Below are positions 14,602-21,565 of a stretch of DNA of 34,375 bases, in pieces. The DNA is from a virus. The stretch spans positions 1 through 34,375 of the IMG/VR virus record IMGVR_UViG_3300045922_001002; one strand, given 5' to 3'. A model generated the notes under the pieces. That model worked only from the letters and a program-made list of their open reading frames with translations, searched no databases and was not told the origin of the DNA. The first letter of the stretch is position 1. Every line of letters starts with the position of its first letter. The translations under genes and the position numbers were made by a program.

Positions 14602-14632
14602 CAGCCGGAAGAAGCGGGAAGCGAAGGTCGGG

Positions 14633-14887
14633 ATGACCTTCGATGACCCGCCCACGTGGCTCGAAGCCCGAGAAGTCGACGGGCAACGGTTCGTCTGCAT
14701 AGACTGGTGGCCCTGGCTCAACGCATTCGGAGAGCCCTCGGCGCTGGCCGTCTGGGCAACCGAATGCGCCGTCTGCCGAAAGCCGATGATCGCAACGACG
14801 ATCATCGGGAAACGCTCCTACCCAAGCCGCCGCTGCACCGAGCACGCAAAGAAGGGGGCTCCGATGAAGGCGAACAAAGCCCCATGA
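14633..14887 (+). CDS. Small Cys-containing phage protein, 84 aa
   Basis: ATG 14633 is preceded by AAGG 5 bases upstream. The frame is open to 14468, but that 55-residue extension is encoded by the iteron and hairpin DNA and looks low-complexity. The product has an N-terminal segment with REVDGQRFVCIDWWPWLNAFG and a CAVC...RRCTEH arrangement that may bind zinc. Function unknown. The stop overlaps the next start as ATGA. Confidence 0.6.
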   Translation: MTFDDPPTWLEAREVDGQRFVCIDWWPWLNAFGEPSALAVWATECAVCRKPMIATTIIGKRSYPSRRCTEHAKKGAPMKANKAP

Positions 14888-15567
14888 CCTGGGACCGCGA
14901 AGCCGTCAGCACCGCCCAGATCATCCAGGGCTACGTCCAGGCGGTGGACGCCGTCACCGACGCCATGGAGCGGAAGTGGGGCGTCGGCCGCCTCCGGCTG
15001 CTCGTCACCGACGAACTCCGCGAGCGGTTCACCCGCCAATGGCAGAAGTGGCAACAGGCCTACGCCCGCCAGGACCTCGAAGCCGTCAAGACGCACTCGG
15101 ATGCCATGCGCCGCGCCTGGGCTGCCCTCGACGCCGCGGCAACCGCCGCCGGCCACCAGCCCATCAAGCCGGAGGTCTGGGAAACCCGCCTCGCCGACGG
15201 GACGGTCCTCGCCCTCGTCCGCACCTTTGAAGAAGCCCACGCCCTGGCCAAGTCCGAGGACTTCCGCGACCGCGAAGTCTGGACGCTGGAGGAGGTCGCT
15301 CGGATCATCGGCGCCTGGGCGGGCCGCCATTGGGTGGACGCCATCCACCAGCGCTTCCCAGGCACCCGCGTCGAGAAGGTCCGGCTCACACCAATCGGCG
15401 CGTCCTTCGACTGGTCCCGCGGCGACGCAATCCCCTTCGGCCACGACGACCCGCAAGGCGCCCACGCCCCGACGCCCATCCAGGCCCCGGTGCGCGTCCC
15501 CGAACACATCCCGCCCGCGCGACCTCCCCGCAGCACGAAGAGCAAGCACCATGGCCGCCAAGCCTAG
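14884..15567 (+). CDS. Conserved phage hypothetical protein, 227 aa
   Basis: ATG 14884 overlaps the previous stop. The helical N-terminus (ERKWGVGRLRLLVTDELRERFTRQWQKWQQAYARQDLEAVKTH) and the middle (WETRLADGTVLALVRTFEEAHAL, then VWTLEEVARIIG) match uncharacterised proteins I know from alphaproteobacterial prophages next to replication genes. The C-terminal 50 residues are Pro-rich. No enzymatic motif is visible. Confidence 0.75.
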   Translation: MTWDREAVSTAQIIQGYVQAVDAVTDAMERKWGVGRLRLLVTDELRERFTRQWQKWQQAYARQDLEAVKTHSDAMRRAWAALDAAATAAGHQPIKPEVWETRLADGTVLALVRTFEEAHALAKSEDFRDREVWTLEEVARIIGAWAGRHWVDAIHQRFPGTRVEKVRLTPIGASFDWSRGDAIPFGHDDPQGAHAPTPIQAPVRVPEHIPPARPPRSTKSKHHGRQA

Positions 15568-16111
15568 GCGACGGCGCACCCGCGCCATGAAGGAGCCCGC
15601 CCTTGCCAAGCCGTCGAAATGGCGGCTGCAGCATGGTGACTTCGCCGAGCCAGTGCGCTTGCCCGACCCCGAGACCGGAACGCCCGTCGCCCTGCGCCGG
15701 GCGCTCACCCTGCTCGACCGCATGGTCGAGGCCGGGACGATCTCGCCCCTCATGCGGCAGGCTGGCGACGACTTCCATCGCTCCTTCCGCATCGCCGCGC
15801 TCGACACCATCCGGCCCACACCCATCTTGCGCTCGCCCAAGGCCACGGGCGAGACGATGACCGAGCGCGTTGAAGCCGCCCGCCATCGGGTCGCCGCCGC
15901 CATGGCCGCCCTCGGGGGTGCCGACAGCCCTGCCGGCTCCTGCATCTGGCATGTCGTCGGGTGCGAGACTTCTATCCGCGAATGGGCCGTCCGATGTGGG
16001 TGGGGCGGCCGGGCAATGGGGCACAGCCAGGCGCAGGGCGTCCTCGTGTCGGCATTGGGCGTGCTTGCCGCCCATTACCGTCTCGTCCCTCGGCCGAAGC
16101 AGAAGGCTTGA
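15551..16111 (+). CDS. DUF6456-like domain protein
   Basis: A 186-residue protein starting at ATG 15551, overlapping the previous gene by 17 bases. Its C-terminal half follows the DUF6456 pattern seen in alphaproteobacterial regulators: AGDDFHRSFRIAALDT, ERVEAARHRVAAAMAALGG, WHVVGCETSIREWAVRCGWGGRAM and ALGVLAAHYRL. The domain is helical and probably DNA-related; function unestablished. The N-terminus is basic (KPRRRRTRAMKEP). It is the last gene before a regulatory gap. Confidence 0.72.
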   Translation: MAAKPRRRRTRAMKEPALAKPSKWRLQHGDFAEPVRLPDPETGTPVALRRALTLLDRMVEAGTISPLMRQAGDDFHRSFRIAALDTIRPTPILRSPKATGETMTERVEAARHRVAAAMAALGGADSPAGSCIWHVVGCETSIREWAVRCGWGGRAMGHSQAQGVLVSALGVLAAHYRLVPRPKQKA

Positions 16112-16137
16112 CAAGTGGAATCCAAACGATGCACGAT
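16108..16137 (+). promoter_or_regulatory. Candidate promoter for the ParB-methyltransferase-PLP operon
   Basis: A perfect -35 hexamer TTGACA (16108-16113) overlaps the end of the DUF6456-like gene. With the 18-base spacer used by pL and pR, the -10 would be CACGAT (16132-16137), which is weak. Transcription from here would leave a leader of roughly 245 bases before ATG 16389, in a gap (16112-16388) where no gene is supported. Confidence 0.4.
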
Positions 16138-16157
16138 GTCTCCATCATGTCGAGCTA

Positions 16158-16267
16158 CGTCCCGAGCGGGACGAAGCATCTGCGACCACCTTCCTCATTT
16201 TCAGGCTCAAGTCCGCACGTCTTCCGCGCGTCATCGACGCGTCGGACGTGCGCGCACGTCGATGACG
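16158..16267 (+). repeat. Overlapping palindromes in the leader before the first ParB-like gene
   Basis: CGTCCC/GGGACG form a small hairpin at 16158-16173. CGTCATCGACG (16229-16239) is the exact reverse complement of CGTCGATGACG (16257-16267), and a perfect 16-base palindrome lies at 16245-16260 overlapping the right arm. The two latter structures are mutually exclusive as RNA, a layout seen in switching leaders, or could be tandem operators. The palindromes are seen; the role is unknown. Confidence 0.5.
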
Positions 16268-16388
16268 TGGATGCGTGGGGCCTTCCCGGCGTCGGCCGTA
16301 TGCGGGGGGCCTAGGCGCGCAAGAAAGCTACCGTCAGGCCCCGAAATTGCGTTGCAGGGGGGCGCGTTGCGGGGTTGCGGGGGTGGCG

Positions 16389-17105
16389 ATGGACGATCCG
16401 GTGAACATGCCGCCGGGCGTGCCGCTTGTGCCGGTCGCCGAGCTTCGGCCCGATCCCGGCAATCCGCGCACCCACGATCCGGCCCAGATCGAGAAGCTCG
16501 CCGCCGCCATCCGCGTGGTCGGATGGACGAACCCGATCCTGGCTGACGATACCGGCCGCATCCTGGCCGGTCACGGACGCCTCATGGCCGCGCGGCTGCT
16601 TGGGTTGGCGGCTGTCCCCGTCCTGCGGCTGCGCGACCTCACCGACGAGCAGAAGGCGCTGATCCTCATCGGCGACAACCGGCTCGCCGAGGACGCGGGG
16701 TGGGACCGCGAGGCCCTGGCCGTGCTGCTGCACGAGCTCGAGGCGAGCGGCGCGGGCCTCGAAGCCACGGGTTTCGGCGACGACGAGATCGAGGCGATCC
16801 TGCGCGAGGCCGCCGGCCCGCAGGACGCCACCCCGGCGGCTGGGGATGGGGCCGCCGGGGAGGGCGCGGCGCCCGCCGCCCCGTCCGGCGCCGGCAGCCT
16901 CGCGGCGCGCTTCGGCATCCCGCCCTTCTCCGTGCTGAACGCGCGGGAAGGCTGGTGGCAGGAGCGCAAGCGGGCGTGGCTTGCGCTCGGCATCCGGAGC
17001 GAGGTCGGCCGTGGGGGCAACCTGCTGAACTTCTCCGAGACGCTGATCGAACCCGACCCGGCGAAGCGGGCCGCCATGCGGGCCGCCCGGGAGGCCGCGG
17101 CGTGA
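16389..17105 (+). CDS. ParB-like nuclease-domain protein of the DNA modification cassette
   Basis: A 238-residue protein with a ParB/sulfiredoxin-fold N-terminus: PVAELRPDPGNPRTHDPAQIEKLAAAI, then ILAGHGRLMAARLLGLAAVPVLRL and IGDNRLAEDAGWDREALA. The C-terminal part holds FGIPPFSVLNAREGWWQERKRAWLALGI, which I recognise from phage proteins where a ParB domain is joined to a DNA methylase. Here the methylase is the next gene, overlapping as GTGA, so the fusion appears split. The partner suggests a role in site selection or base modification. The start is supported only weakly by a G-rich upstream stretch. Confidence 0.85.
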   Translation: MDDPVNMPPGVPLVPVAELRPDPGNPRTHDPAQIEKLAAAIRVVGWTNPILADDTGRILAGHGRLMAARLLGLAAVPVLRLRDLTDEQKALILIGDNRLAEDAGWDREALAVLLHELEASGAGLEATGFGDDEIEAILREAAGPQDATPAAGDGAAGEGAAPAAPSGAGSLAARFGIPPFSVLNAREGWWQERKRAWLALGIRSEVGRGGNLLNFSETLIEPDPAKRAAMRAAREAAA

Positions 17106-17908
17106 CGAACCTGACCTTCGTTGGCGGTGACCGCGATCCGGACGACCTTGATCCTGTCTCGCGCCAAATCCTCGAAGCCGGGCCGGGCACGTCCGTCTTC
17201 GATCCGGTCGTCTGCGAACTCGCCTATCGCTGGTTCTGCCCGCCCGGTGGGACGATCCTCGATCCCTTCGCGGGCGGGTCGGTGCGCGGTGTGGTCGCGT
17301 CCAAGCTCGGCCGGCAGTATGTCGGCATCGAGCTTCGCCCCGAGCAGATCGCGGCGAACCGCGCCCAGGCCGACGACCTTTGTGGCGATCCGATGCCGGT
17401 CTGGATCGAAGGCGACGCGCGGGACGCGGCGCGCCTGGCCCGTGGCGTCGAGGCGGATTTCGTCTTCTCCTGCCCGCCCTACGCCGACCTCGAAGTCTAC
17501 AGCGACGATCCGCGCGACCTCTCGAACATGCCTTATGACGAGTTCCGCGCGGGCCTTGCCGAGGCGGTGCGGCAGGTCGTGGGGATGTTAAGGCCGCACC
17601 GCTTCGCGGCGATGGTCATCGGCGACGTGCGCGGTCCGGACGGCTTCTATCGCGGCCTGCCCTGGCATCTGATCCAGGTCTTCGAGGATGCCGGCGCGCG
17701 GCTGCTGAACGAGTTCATCCTCGTCACCGCGGTCGGTTCGCTGCCGATCCGCGCCGGCCGGGCCTTCGCGGCGACGCGGAAGGCGGGGAAGACTCACCAG
17801 CAGCTTCTCGTCTTCTGCAACGGCGATCCGGCGGAAGCCACGCGCGCGGTGGGCGAGGTCGAGTTCGGCGACGTGGCCGTCGCCGCGGCGGAAGGGGCGC
17901 CCGAGTGA
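17102..17908 (+). CDS. DNA methyltransferase (N4-cytosine/N6-adenine type), ParB-associated
   Basis: A 268-residue SAM-dependent methylase. SAM-binding motif I is GGTILDPFAGGSVRGVVASKLGRQYVGIEL and the catalytic motif IV is DFVFSCPPYADLEVYSDDPRDLSNM. The segment TSVFDPVVCELAYRWFCPPGG and the tail LVTAVGSLPIRAGRAF...GKTHQQLLVFCNGD are typical of the phage methylase group fused to ParB domains. CPPY in place of (D/N/S)PPY suggests an atypical amino-methyltransferase. GTG start overlaps the ParB stop; its stop overlaps the PLP enzyme start, so all three should be made together. The target base is unknown. Confidence 0.88.
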   Translation: MTNLTFVGGDRDPDDLDPVSRQILEAGPGTSVFDPVVCELAYRWFCPPGGTILDPFAGGSVRGVVASKLGRQYVGIELRPEQIAANRAQADDLCGDPMPVWIEGDARDAARLARGVEADFVFSCPPYADLEVYSDDPRDLSNMPYDEFRAGLAEAVRQVVGMLRPHRFAAMVIGDVRGPDGFYRGLPWHLIQVFEDAGARLLNEFILVTAVGSLPIRAGRAFAATRKAGKTHQQLLVFCNGDPAEATRAVGEVEFGDVAVAAAEGAPE

Positions 17909-18624
17909 ACCGGCCGGTGGTCGAGCGGCGCGACGGCATCTTCGTGGTCCGCGATGATCTCTTCCCCGGCGGGACCAAGGCGCGGTTCGTCCCAGAGCTT
18001 TTCCGTGACGTCGAAGAGGTCGTCTATGCGAGCCCGGCCGAGGGCGGCGCGCAGACCGCGCTGGCGACGGTCGCCGCGCGCCTGGGGAAGCGGGCGACGA
18101 TCTTCGTCGCGGCGCGGGCCGAGCGGCATCCCCGGACGGCGCATGCGGCGGCGCTCGGCGCGCGGATCGAGGAAGTCCGGCCCGGCTATCTGGGCGTGGT
18201 GCAGGCTCGCGCGGAAGCCTATTGCGCGGCGACGGGAGCGAAGCCGGCGCCCTTCGGCATGGACATGCCGGGCGCCCTGGCGGCGATCGCGGCGGCGGCA
18301 CGGGCGACCGAGGAGGACCCGGACGAGGTGTGGTGCGCGGCCGGGAGCGGCGTGCTGATGCGCGCCCTGGCCGCGGCGTGGCCCAGGGCGGCGCGCCATG
18401 CGGTGCAGGTCGGCCGGGCGCTCACGCCCGCCGAGGTCGCCGGAGCGCGCATCTGGCCGGCGGGACTGCCGTTCGGGAAGCCGGCGCGGATGCGCCCGCC
18501 CTTCCCGAGCGACCTGCACTATGACGCGAAGGCCTGGGCGCTTTGCGTGGCGAACGCGACGCCAGGGCGCCGCGTTCTCTTCTGGAATGTAGCGGGACCG
18601 CCAGCTAGTCCGGCGCCCCGATGA
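17905..18624 (+). CDS. PLP-dependent fold-type-II enzyme (ACC deaminase/tryptophan synthase beta-like)
   Basis: A 239-residue protein, shorter than the usual 300-400 residues. VVRDDLFPGGTKARF resembles the RDDL..GGNK.RK motif of ACC deaminase and D-cysteine desulfhydrase and supplies the Schiff-base Lys 25. SPAEGGAQTALATVAARLGKRATIFVAA matches the GG.QSNHA segment without the Asn, and CAAGSGVLMRAL (GSG 147-149) fits the phosphate loop. Phage relatives adjacent to DNA methylases end with a D.HYDAK segment, also present here. In this setting it may attach or alter a group on a base instead of doing amino-acid metabolism; that is inference. Its last 20 bases overlap a convergent gene. Confidence 0.78.
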   Translation: MNRPVVERRDGIFVVRDDLFPGGTKARFVPELFRDVEEVVYASPAEGGAQTALATVAARLGKRATIFVAARAERHPRTAHAAALGARIEEVRPGYLGVVQARAEAYCAATGAKPAPFGMDMPGALAAIAAAARATEEDPDEVWCAAGSGVLMRALAAAWPRAARHAVQVGRALTPAEVAGARIWPAGLPFGKPARMRPPFPSDLHYDAKAWALCVANATPGRRVLFWNVAGPPASPAPR

Positions 18625-18946
18625 AGGGAAGCTCGCCCCTCATGATCGCATCCCGCTGGGTGCGGCCCGAGAAGCGGATGATGGTGCCATTCTCGAAGTT
18701 GTAGGCACGGGCGCTACCAATGCGGTAGCCAATTGCTCCTTCGGGAATATTGCCGGCGCGCACGATTGGCGCCCAACGATCCCTGATCGCGCGGATGAGG
18801 CCGGAAATGCTCCGGCGGCTGGAATAGCAGACGAGCATTGCTGTGCCGTCCGGCTTGACCAACTCGATCTCATAGCGGGTCGAGTGGAACTTGATCCGCT
18901 CAAGCTTGCGGATCTGATCCGGAGTGAGCGAAGCGGCGGTGGTCAT
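18605..18946 (-). CDS. Hypothetical protein, 113 aa, with hairpin leader
   Basis: ATG 18944-18946 has GGAG 8 bases upstream. The product starts with a helix (LTPDQIRKLERIKFHSTRYE) and continues with strands (IELVKPDGTAMLVCYSSRRSI, NFENGTIIRFSGRTQRDAIM), ending in LPFIGAPD. No family recognised. It is a single minus-strand gene inserted between two plus-strand modification operons, with an AUGGR hairpin in its leader. Confidence 0.68.
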   Translation of the reverse strand: MTTAASLTPDQIRKLERIKFHSTRYEIELVKPDGTAMLVCYSSRRSISGLIRAIRDRWAPIVRAGNIPEGAIGYRIGSARAYNFENGTIIRFSGRTQRDAIMRGELPFIGAPD

Positions 18947-18963
18947 GTCGGGGTCTCCGATGC

Positions 18964-18984
18964 GCGGCCCGCCCATCGGGCCGC
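18964..18984 (-). promoter_or_regulatory. AUGGR leader hairpin, copy 1
   Basis: In the minus-strand transcript an 8-bp perfect stem (GCGGCCCG/CGGGCCGC) closes the 5-base loop ATGGG, 17 bases before the start codon of the 113-aa gene and just before its Shine-Dalgarno. Upstream lies CGATCCGAGGCT, also found in front of copy 3. One of four leaders of the same design. Confidence 0.6.
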
Positions 18985-19228
18985 TCTTCTCTTCGCCAAC
19001 AGCCTCGGATCGCCCATCGCAGGAGTTGCTTGCTGACCATGCCCATCATGGTCGGTGAGCATGGCGCCCCGGCCGGTCCGGGGCCGGCGGCTGGCCGGGG
19101 CGCCCCCGCATTCCGCCGCGCCAGCCCCACCGGCCGCGCGCTGGCGCCTTCCGGCCCGCCGCCGCCCCACCCCCAAGCCCCCGGCGCCCCGGCGCCGCTG
19201 GCCTCCGACAGGATCGCCCCACCGCCCC

Positions 19229-19912
19229 ATGGCCAGTCCCGCCGCCCCCGCCGCCGCCCCATGGGCTGCCGGCGCCATCGAGCAGCGCCCGGTCGCGAGC
19301 TTGATTCCGTGCGCGACCAATGCGCGCACCCATCCGCCCGAGCAGCTTCGGCAGCTTGTCGCCGCCATCGCCGAGTATGGCTTCGTCAACCCGGTGATCG
19401 TGGACGAGACTGGCGAGATCATTGCCGGGCACGGCCGCGTCATGGCTGCGAGCGCGATGGGCATGGAGGCGGTGCCCGTCATCGTCCGCGCCGGTCTGAC
19501 CGACGCGCAGAAGCGCGGCCTCCGGCTCGCCGACAACAAGATCGCGCTCAACTCGGGATGGGACGAGGCGCTTCTCGCCCAGGAGCTTCACGCGCTGCGC
19601 GCCGAAGGCGTCGAGGCCATCCTCACCGGCTTCGGCGACGCCGAGATCGACCTTCTCCTGCGCGCCGTCCGCACCGATTTCGACGAAGCGCCATCGCCGG
19701 CTGATGGCACGCCGGCCGAGGCCGATTCTGCGGCGAAGCCCGCTGCGAAGGCCGCTGCCAAGGGCGTGCGGGAGGTTGACGTCTCGGGCAGCCGCTTCTG
19801 GGTTTCGATTGAAGGGCCGTTCGAAGCCCAGGCGGATGTGCTGGCGGCGCTCAAGGGCATCGCCGCCATGCCGGGCGTGAAGGTCGCCTCGTCCCTGCGC
19901 GGCTATGCGTAG
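19229..19912 (+). CDS. Second ParB-like nuclease-domain protein
   Basis: A ParB/sulfiredoxin-fold protein: RPVASLIPCATNARTHPPEQLRQLVAAIAEYGFVNPVIV, EIIAGHGRVMAASAMGMEAVPVIV, RLADNKIALNSGWDEALL. An Ala/Lys-rich linker leads to a short C-terminal domain (REVDVSGSRFWVSIEGPFEAQADVLAALKGIAAM). The start is uncertain: ATG 19229 lacks a clear ribosome site and the frame is open to ATG 19061 or GTG 19055 through a Pro/Arg/Ala-rich stretch that may be disordered or non-coding. Its end overlaps the following methyltransferase-like gene by 8 bases, so this is a second ParB-methylase pair. Confidence 0.82.
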   Translation: MASPAAPAAAPWAAGAIEQRPVASLIPCATNARTHPPEQLRQLVAAIAEYGFVNPVIVDETGEIIAGHGRVMAASAMGMEAVPVIVRAGLTDAQKRGLRLADNKIALNSGWDEALLAQELHALRAEGVEAILTGFGDAEIDLLLRAVRTDFDEAPSPADGTPAEADSAAKPAAKAAAKGVREVDVSGSRFWVSIEGPFEAQADVLAALKGIAAMPGVKVASSLRGYA

Positions 19913-20915
19913 GAGCACCCTTGGCCCGGACATTCACGCCCGGCGCGCGTTCCCGAAGGACAATGACGGGAAGTATCTCGAAGCCAAGGTCGCGCTCCGG
20001 CGCCGCGCGCTGCGCGAGGCCCCGGGCGGCGTGCTGGACTGCTTCGCGGGGCGGGGCGCCCTCTGGCGGATCGTCTGGCACGAGGCGATGCACTACCGCG
20101 GCGTCGAGAAGGACATGCAGAAGGCGCTCGCCCATCCGGGCGTCTGCTTCCACTGCTCCGCGTCGGAAGCCCTTGGCGCGCTCGACCTGGGCGCCTTCAC
20201 CATTTTCGACATGGACGCCTACGGCAGCCCGTGGGCGGAGATCGAGATACTCGCTGCGCGCCGGAAGCTCGCGCCGGGCGAGCGAGTCGCCATCATCATC
20301 ACGGACGGCTCCGTCCGGCGCGCGCTGATGGGGCTGACGAACCATGCCCTCGCGCGCCTGGCTGACGTGCCGCCGGAAGCGCCCGGCGCGCATCATCGCT
20401 GGTCGTTGATCGCGCGCCGCGCTCTCGAAGAGGTCGCGGCGCGGATGGGCGGGCGGCTAATCGCCCTGGACGAAAGCGACGCCCCGCATCAGGGGCGCGG
20501 CATCTGGCACGGGCTGGCGATCCTCGAAGGGCATGTCCCGGTGCAGGACGCCATCGAGAAGGGCGCCGCCCTTGCCGTTCTCGGGCGGGTCGAGGACCCG
20601 GGCCTCGGCGATGGCCTTACCGCCTTCGGCGACGAGCGGGTTGCTCCGGTAGTCGCCCCATTGCTTGTGGAAGAAGGCGACGCCGCCGCGCGCGCAGGCG
20701 TCCCGGACCTCGCGCACCCAGGCGGGGGCGCAGAAGCGGGCGCGAGGGCCGCTTTCGCCCCCGGTGATCACCCAGGCGATGCCGCCGAGATCGACCGGGC
20801 CAAGTCGCCCGATCAGCGGCTCGACGGAGAGGAAGCGGACCCGCGCCGGCATGCGCGCGAGGATGGCGATGCGCTCCGCGACCCGCCTATCCTCGACGGT
20901 GCTGCCGAGCCATAG
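19905..20915 (+). CDS. SAM-dependent methyltransferase-like protein (Trm1-like motif)
   Basis: A Rossmann methyltransferase pattern: GGVLDCFAGRGALWRIVWHEAMHYRGVEKD (motif I and following), VCFHCSASEALGALDLGAFTIFDMDAYGSPWAEIEIL (motif IV region) and LAPGERVAIIITDGS. DMDAYGSPW resembles the D.DPYGSP motif of Trm1 guanine-N2 tRNA methyltransferases. Recognisable domain ends by about 20450. The remaining 460 bases of the frame run antisense to the DUF5131 gene and may be an open frame by GC bias; the true end could not be fixed. The start is set by an 8-base overlap with the ParB-like gene. Substrate (DNA, tRNA or nucleotide) unknown. Confidence 0.65.
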   Translation: MRRSTLGPDIHARRAFPKDNDGKYLEAKVALRRRALREAPGGVLDCFAGRGALWRIVWHEAMHYRGVEKDMQKALAHPGVCFHCSASEALGALDLGAFTIFDMDAYGSPWAEIEILAARRKLAPGERVAIIITDGSVRRALMGLTNHALARLADVPPEAPGAHHRWSLIARRALEEVAARMGGRLIALDESDAPHQGRGIWHGLAILEGHVPVQDAIEKGAALAVLGRVEDPGLGDGLTAFGDERVAPVVAPLLVEEGDAAARAGVPDLAHPGGGAEAGARAAFAPGDHPGDAAEIDRAKSPDQRLDGEEADPRRHAREDGDALRDPPILDGAAEP

Positions 20916-21326
20916 GTTGTCCGGGATCGTCTCGCCCATCCGCGCAAGGATGGGCGCGATGTTCTCGGGGCGCTTCGTCAGCACCTGGAAGCGATGCCGC
21001 GGATTGCGCCGCATGACGGCGAGGGCCTCGGCGCGCCATTCGTCCTCGGCTTTCTCATGCCAGAAGTCGGACATGGAGTTGACGAAGATCAGCGCACGCC
21101 CGGGGATGCGGTCGGGCTTCGCCATCTGGGCATCGCTGGCGCGGTTGATCCGGCCTGTCCATCGGCCCCGATCCGTGGTGCCGGCATAGGCCGGCTGCCC
21201 CATCGCATCGAGGCGGGCCGCCATCCGCATCGCATAGCAGTTCGCGCAGCCGGCGGACTTGATGGAGCACCCGACAAAGGGGTTCCACGTGTGCTCCGTC
21301 CATTCGATCCCGGTCGTGCGGGTCAT
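20457..21326 (-). CDS. Phage Gp37/Gp68 family protein (DUF5131)
   Basis: A 289-residue member of the Gp37/Gp68 (DUF5131) family. Signatures: IEWTEHTWNPFVGCSIKSAGCANCYAMRMA with a CX6CX2C cluster resembling a metal or Fe-S site, VNSMSDFWHEKAEDEW, RFQVLTKRPENI, NLWLGSTVEDRRVAERI, RFLSVEPLIG and WVITGGESGPRARF. The family is common in phages and mobile elements; its reaction is not established to my knowledge. ATG 21326 overlaps the previous stop as ATGA. It is the last gene of the leftward unit starting at 22091. Confidence 0.9.
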   Translation of the reverse strand: MTRTTGIEWTEHTWNPFVGCSIKSAGCANCYAMRMAARLDAMGQPAYAGTTDRGRWTGRINRASDAQMAKPDRIPGRALIFVNSMSDFWHEKAEDEWRAEALAVMRRNPRHRFQVLTKRPENIAPILARMGETIPDNLWLGSTVEDRRVAERIAILARMPARVRFLSVEPLIGRLGPVDLGGIAWVITGGESGPRARFCAPAWVREVRDACARGGVAFFHKQWGDYRSNPLVAEGGKAIAEARVLDPPENGKGGALLDGVLHRDMPFEDRQPVPDAAPLMRGVAFVQGD

Positions 21327-21565
21327 CGTGGCGCCTCCGGATCGAAGACCCACGCGAAGCTGCCGTCCGGCAGCCCGCCGCCGATCATCCGGCCGGTCCA
21401 GCCGAGGCGCGCGGCGAGGGCTTCGGCAGCCGCGCGGTGGTTGCCTTCCACGTCAAGGGCATACTTCCAATTGACGATGATCCGCCCGGCATCGGCCCGC
21501 GCGCTGACGCGCGAGCCCTTGCGGTCGGTCGGCGGGATGAAGCGGGTCTGGATGGCCTGCATCAT
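21323..21565 (-). CDS. Conserved small phage protein, 80 aa
   Basis: Starts at ATG 21563-21565 overlapping the upstream stop as ATGA; the next codon is also ATG. The sequence MQAIQTRFIPPTDRKGSRVSARADAGRIIVNWKYALDVEGNHRAAAEALAARLGW follows a pattern I know from many uncharacterised prophage proteins: a small strand-rich domain followed by a helix. Function unknown. Confidence 0.75.
   Translation of the reverse strand: MMQAIQTRFIPPTDRKGSRVSARADAGRIIVNWKYALDVEGNHRAAAEALAARLGWTGRMIGGGLPDGSFAWVFDPEAPR

Larger units (their letters stand above)
14451..14602 (+). repeat. Iteron cluster: eight copies of AATCCGGC/GCCGGATT; candidate replication origin
   Basis: The 8-mer AATCCGGC lies on the plus strand at 14477, 14499, 14510 and 14595 and on the minus strand (GCCGGATT) at 14451, 14518, 14564 and 14577. 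Starts at 14477, 14499 and 14510 are 22 and 11 bases apart, i.e. helical spacing. Copies at 14510 and 14518 form a 16-base palindrome followed by the AT-rich stretch ATTATTTTTACTT. Clustered iterons with an AT-rich element beside a primase-helicase gene suggest an origin. Isolated copies occur elsewhere (about 25370 and 28409), but no other cluster was noticed. Confidence 0.7.

Noticed and set aside
14468-14632. Start of the 84-aa protein at 14468
   Set aside because: The extra 55 codons are made of iteron and hairpin DNA and look low-complexity; ATG 14633 has AAGG upstream. A start at 14468 cannot be fully excluded.
15961-16314. 117-codon plus-strand frame across the end of the DUF6456-like gene
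   Set aside because: It begins inside another gene in the wrong frame and continues through the palindrome-rich leader; the composition is not protein-like.
5325-18594. Shared 12-mer TGGAATGTAGCG at 5325-5336 and 18583-18594
   Set aside because: Exact 12-base matches are expected several times by chance in 34 kb, and the second copy is inside a coding region.
20933-20956. 9-bp inverted repeat resembling the leader hairpins
   Set aside because: It is inside the DUF5131 coding region, has a 6-base loop without AUGGR and is not near a start codon.
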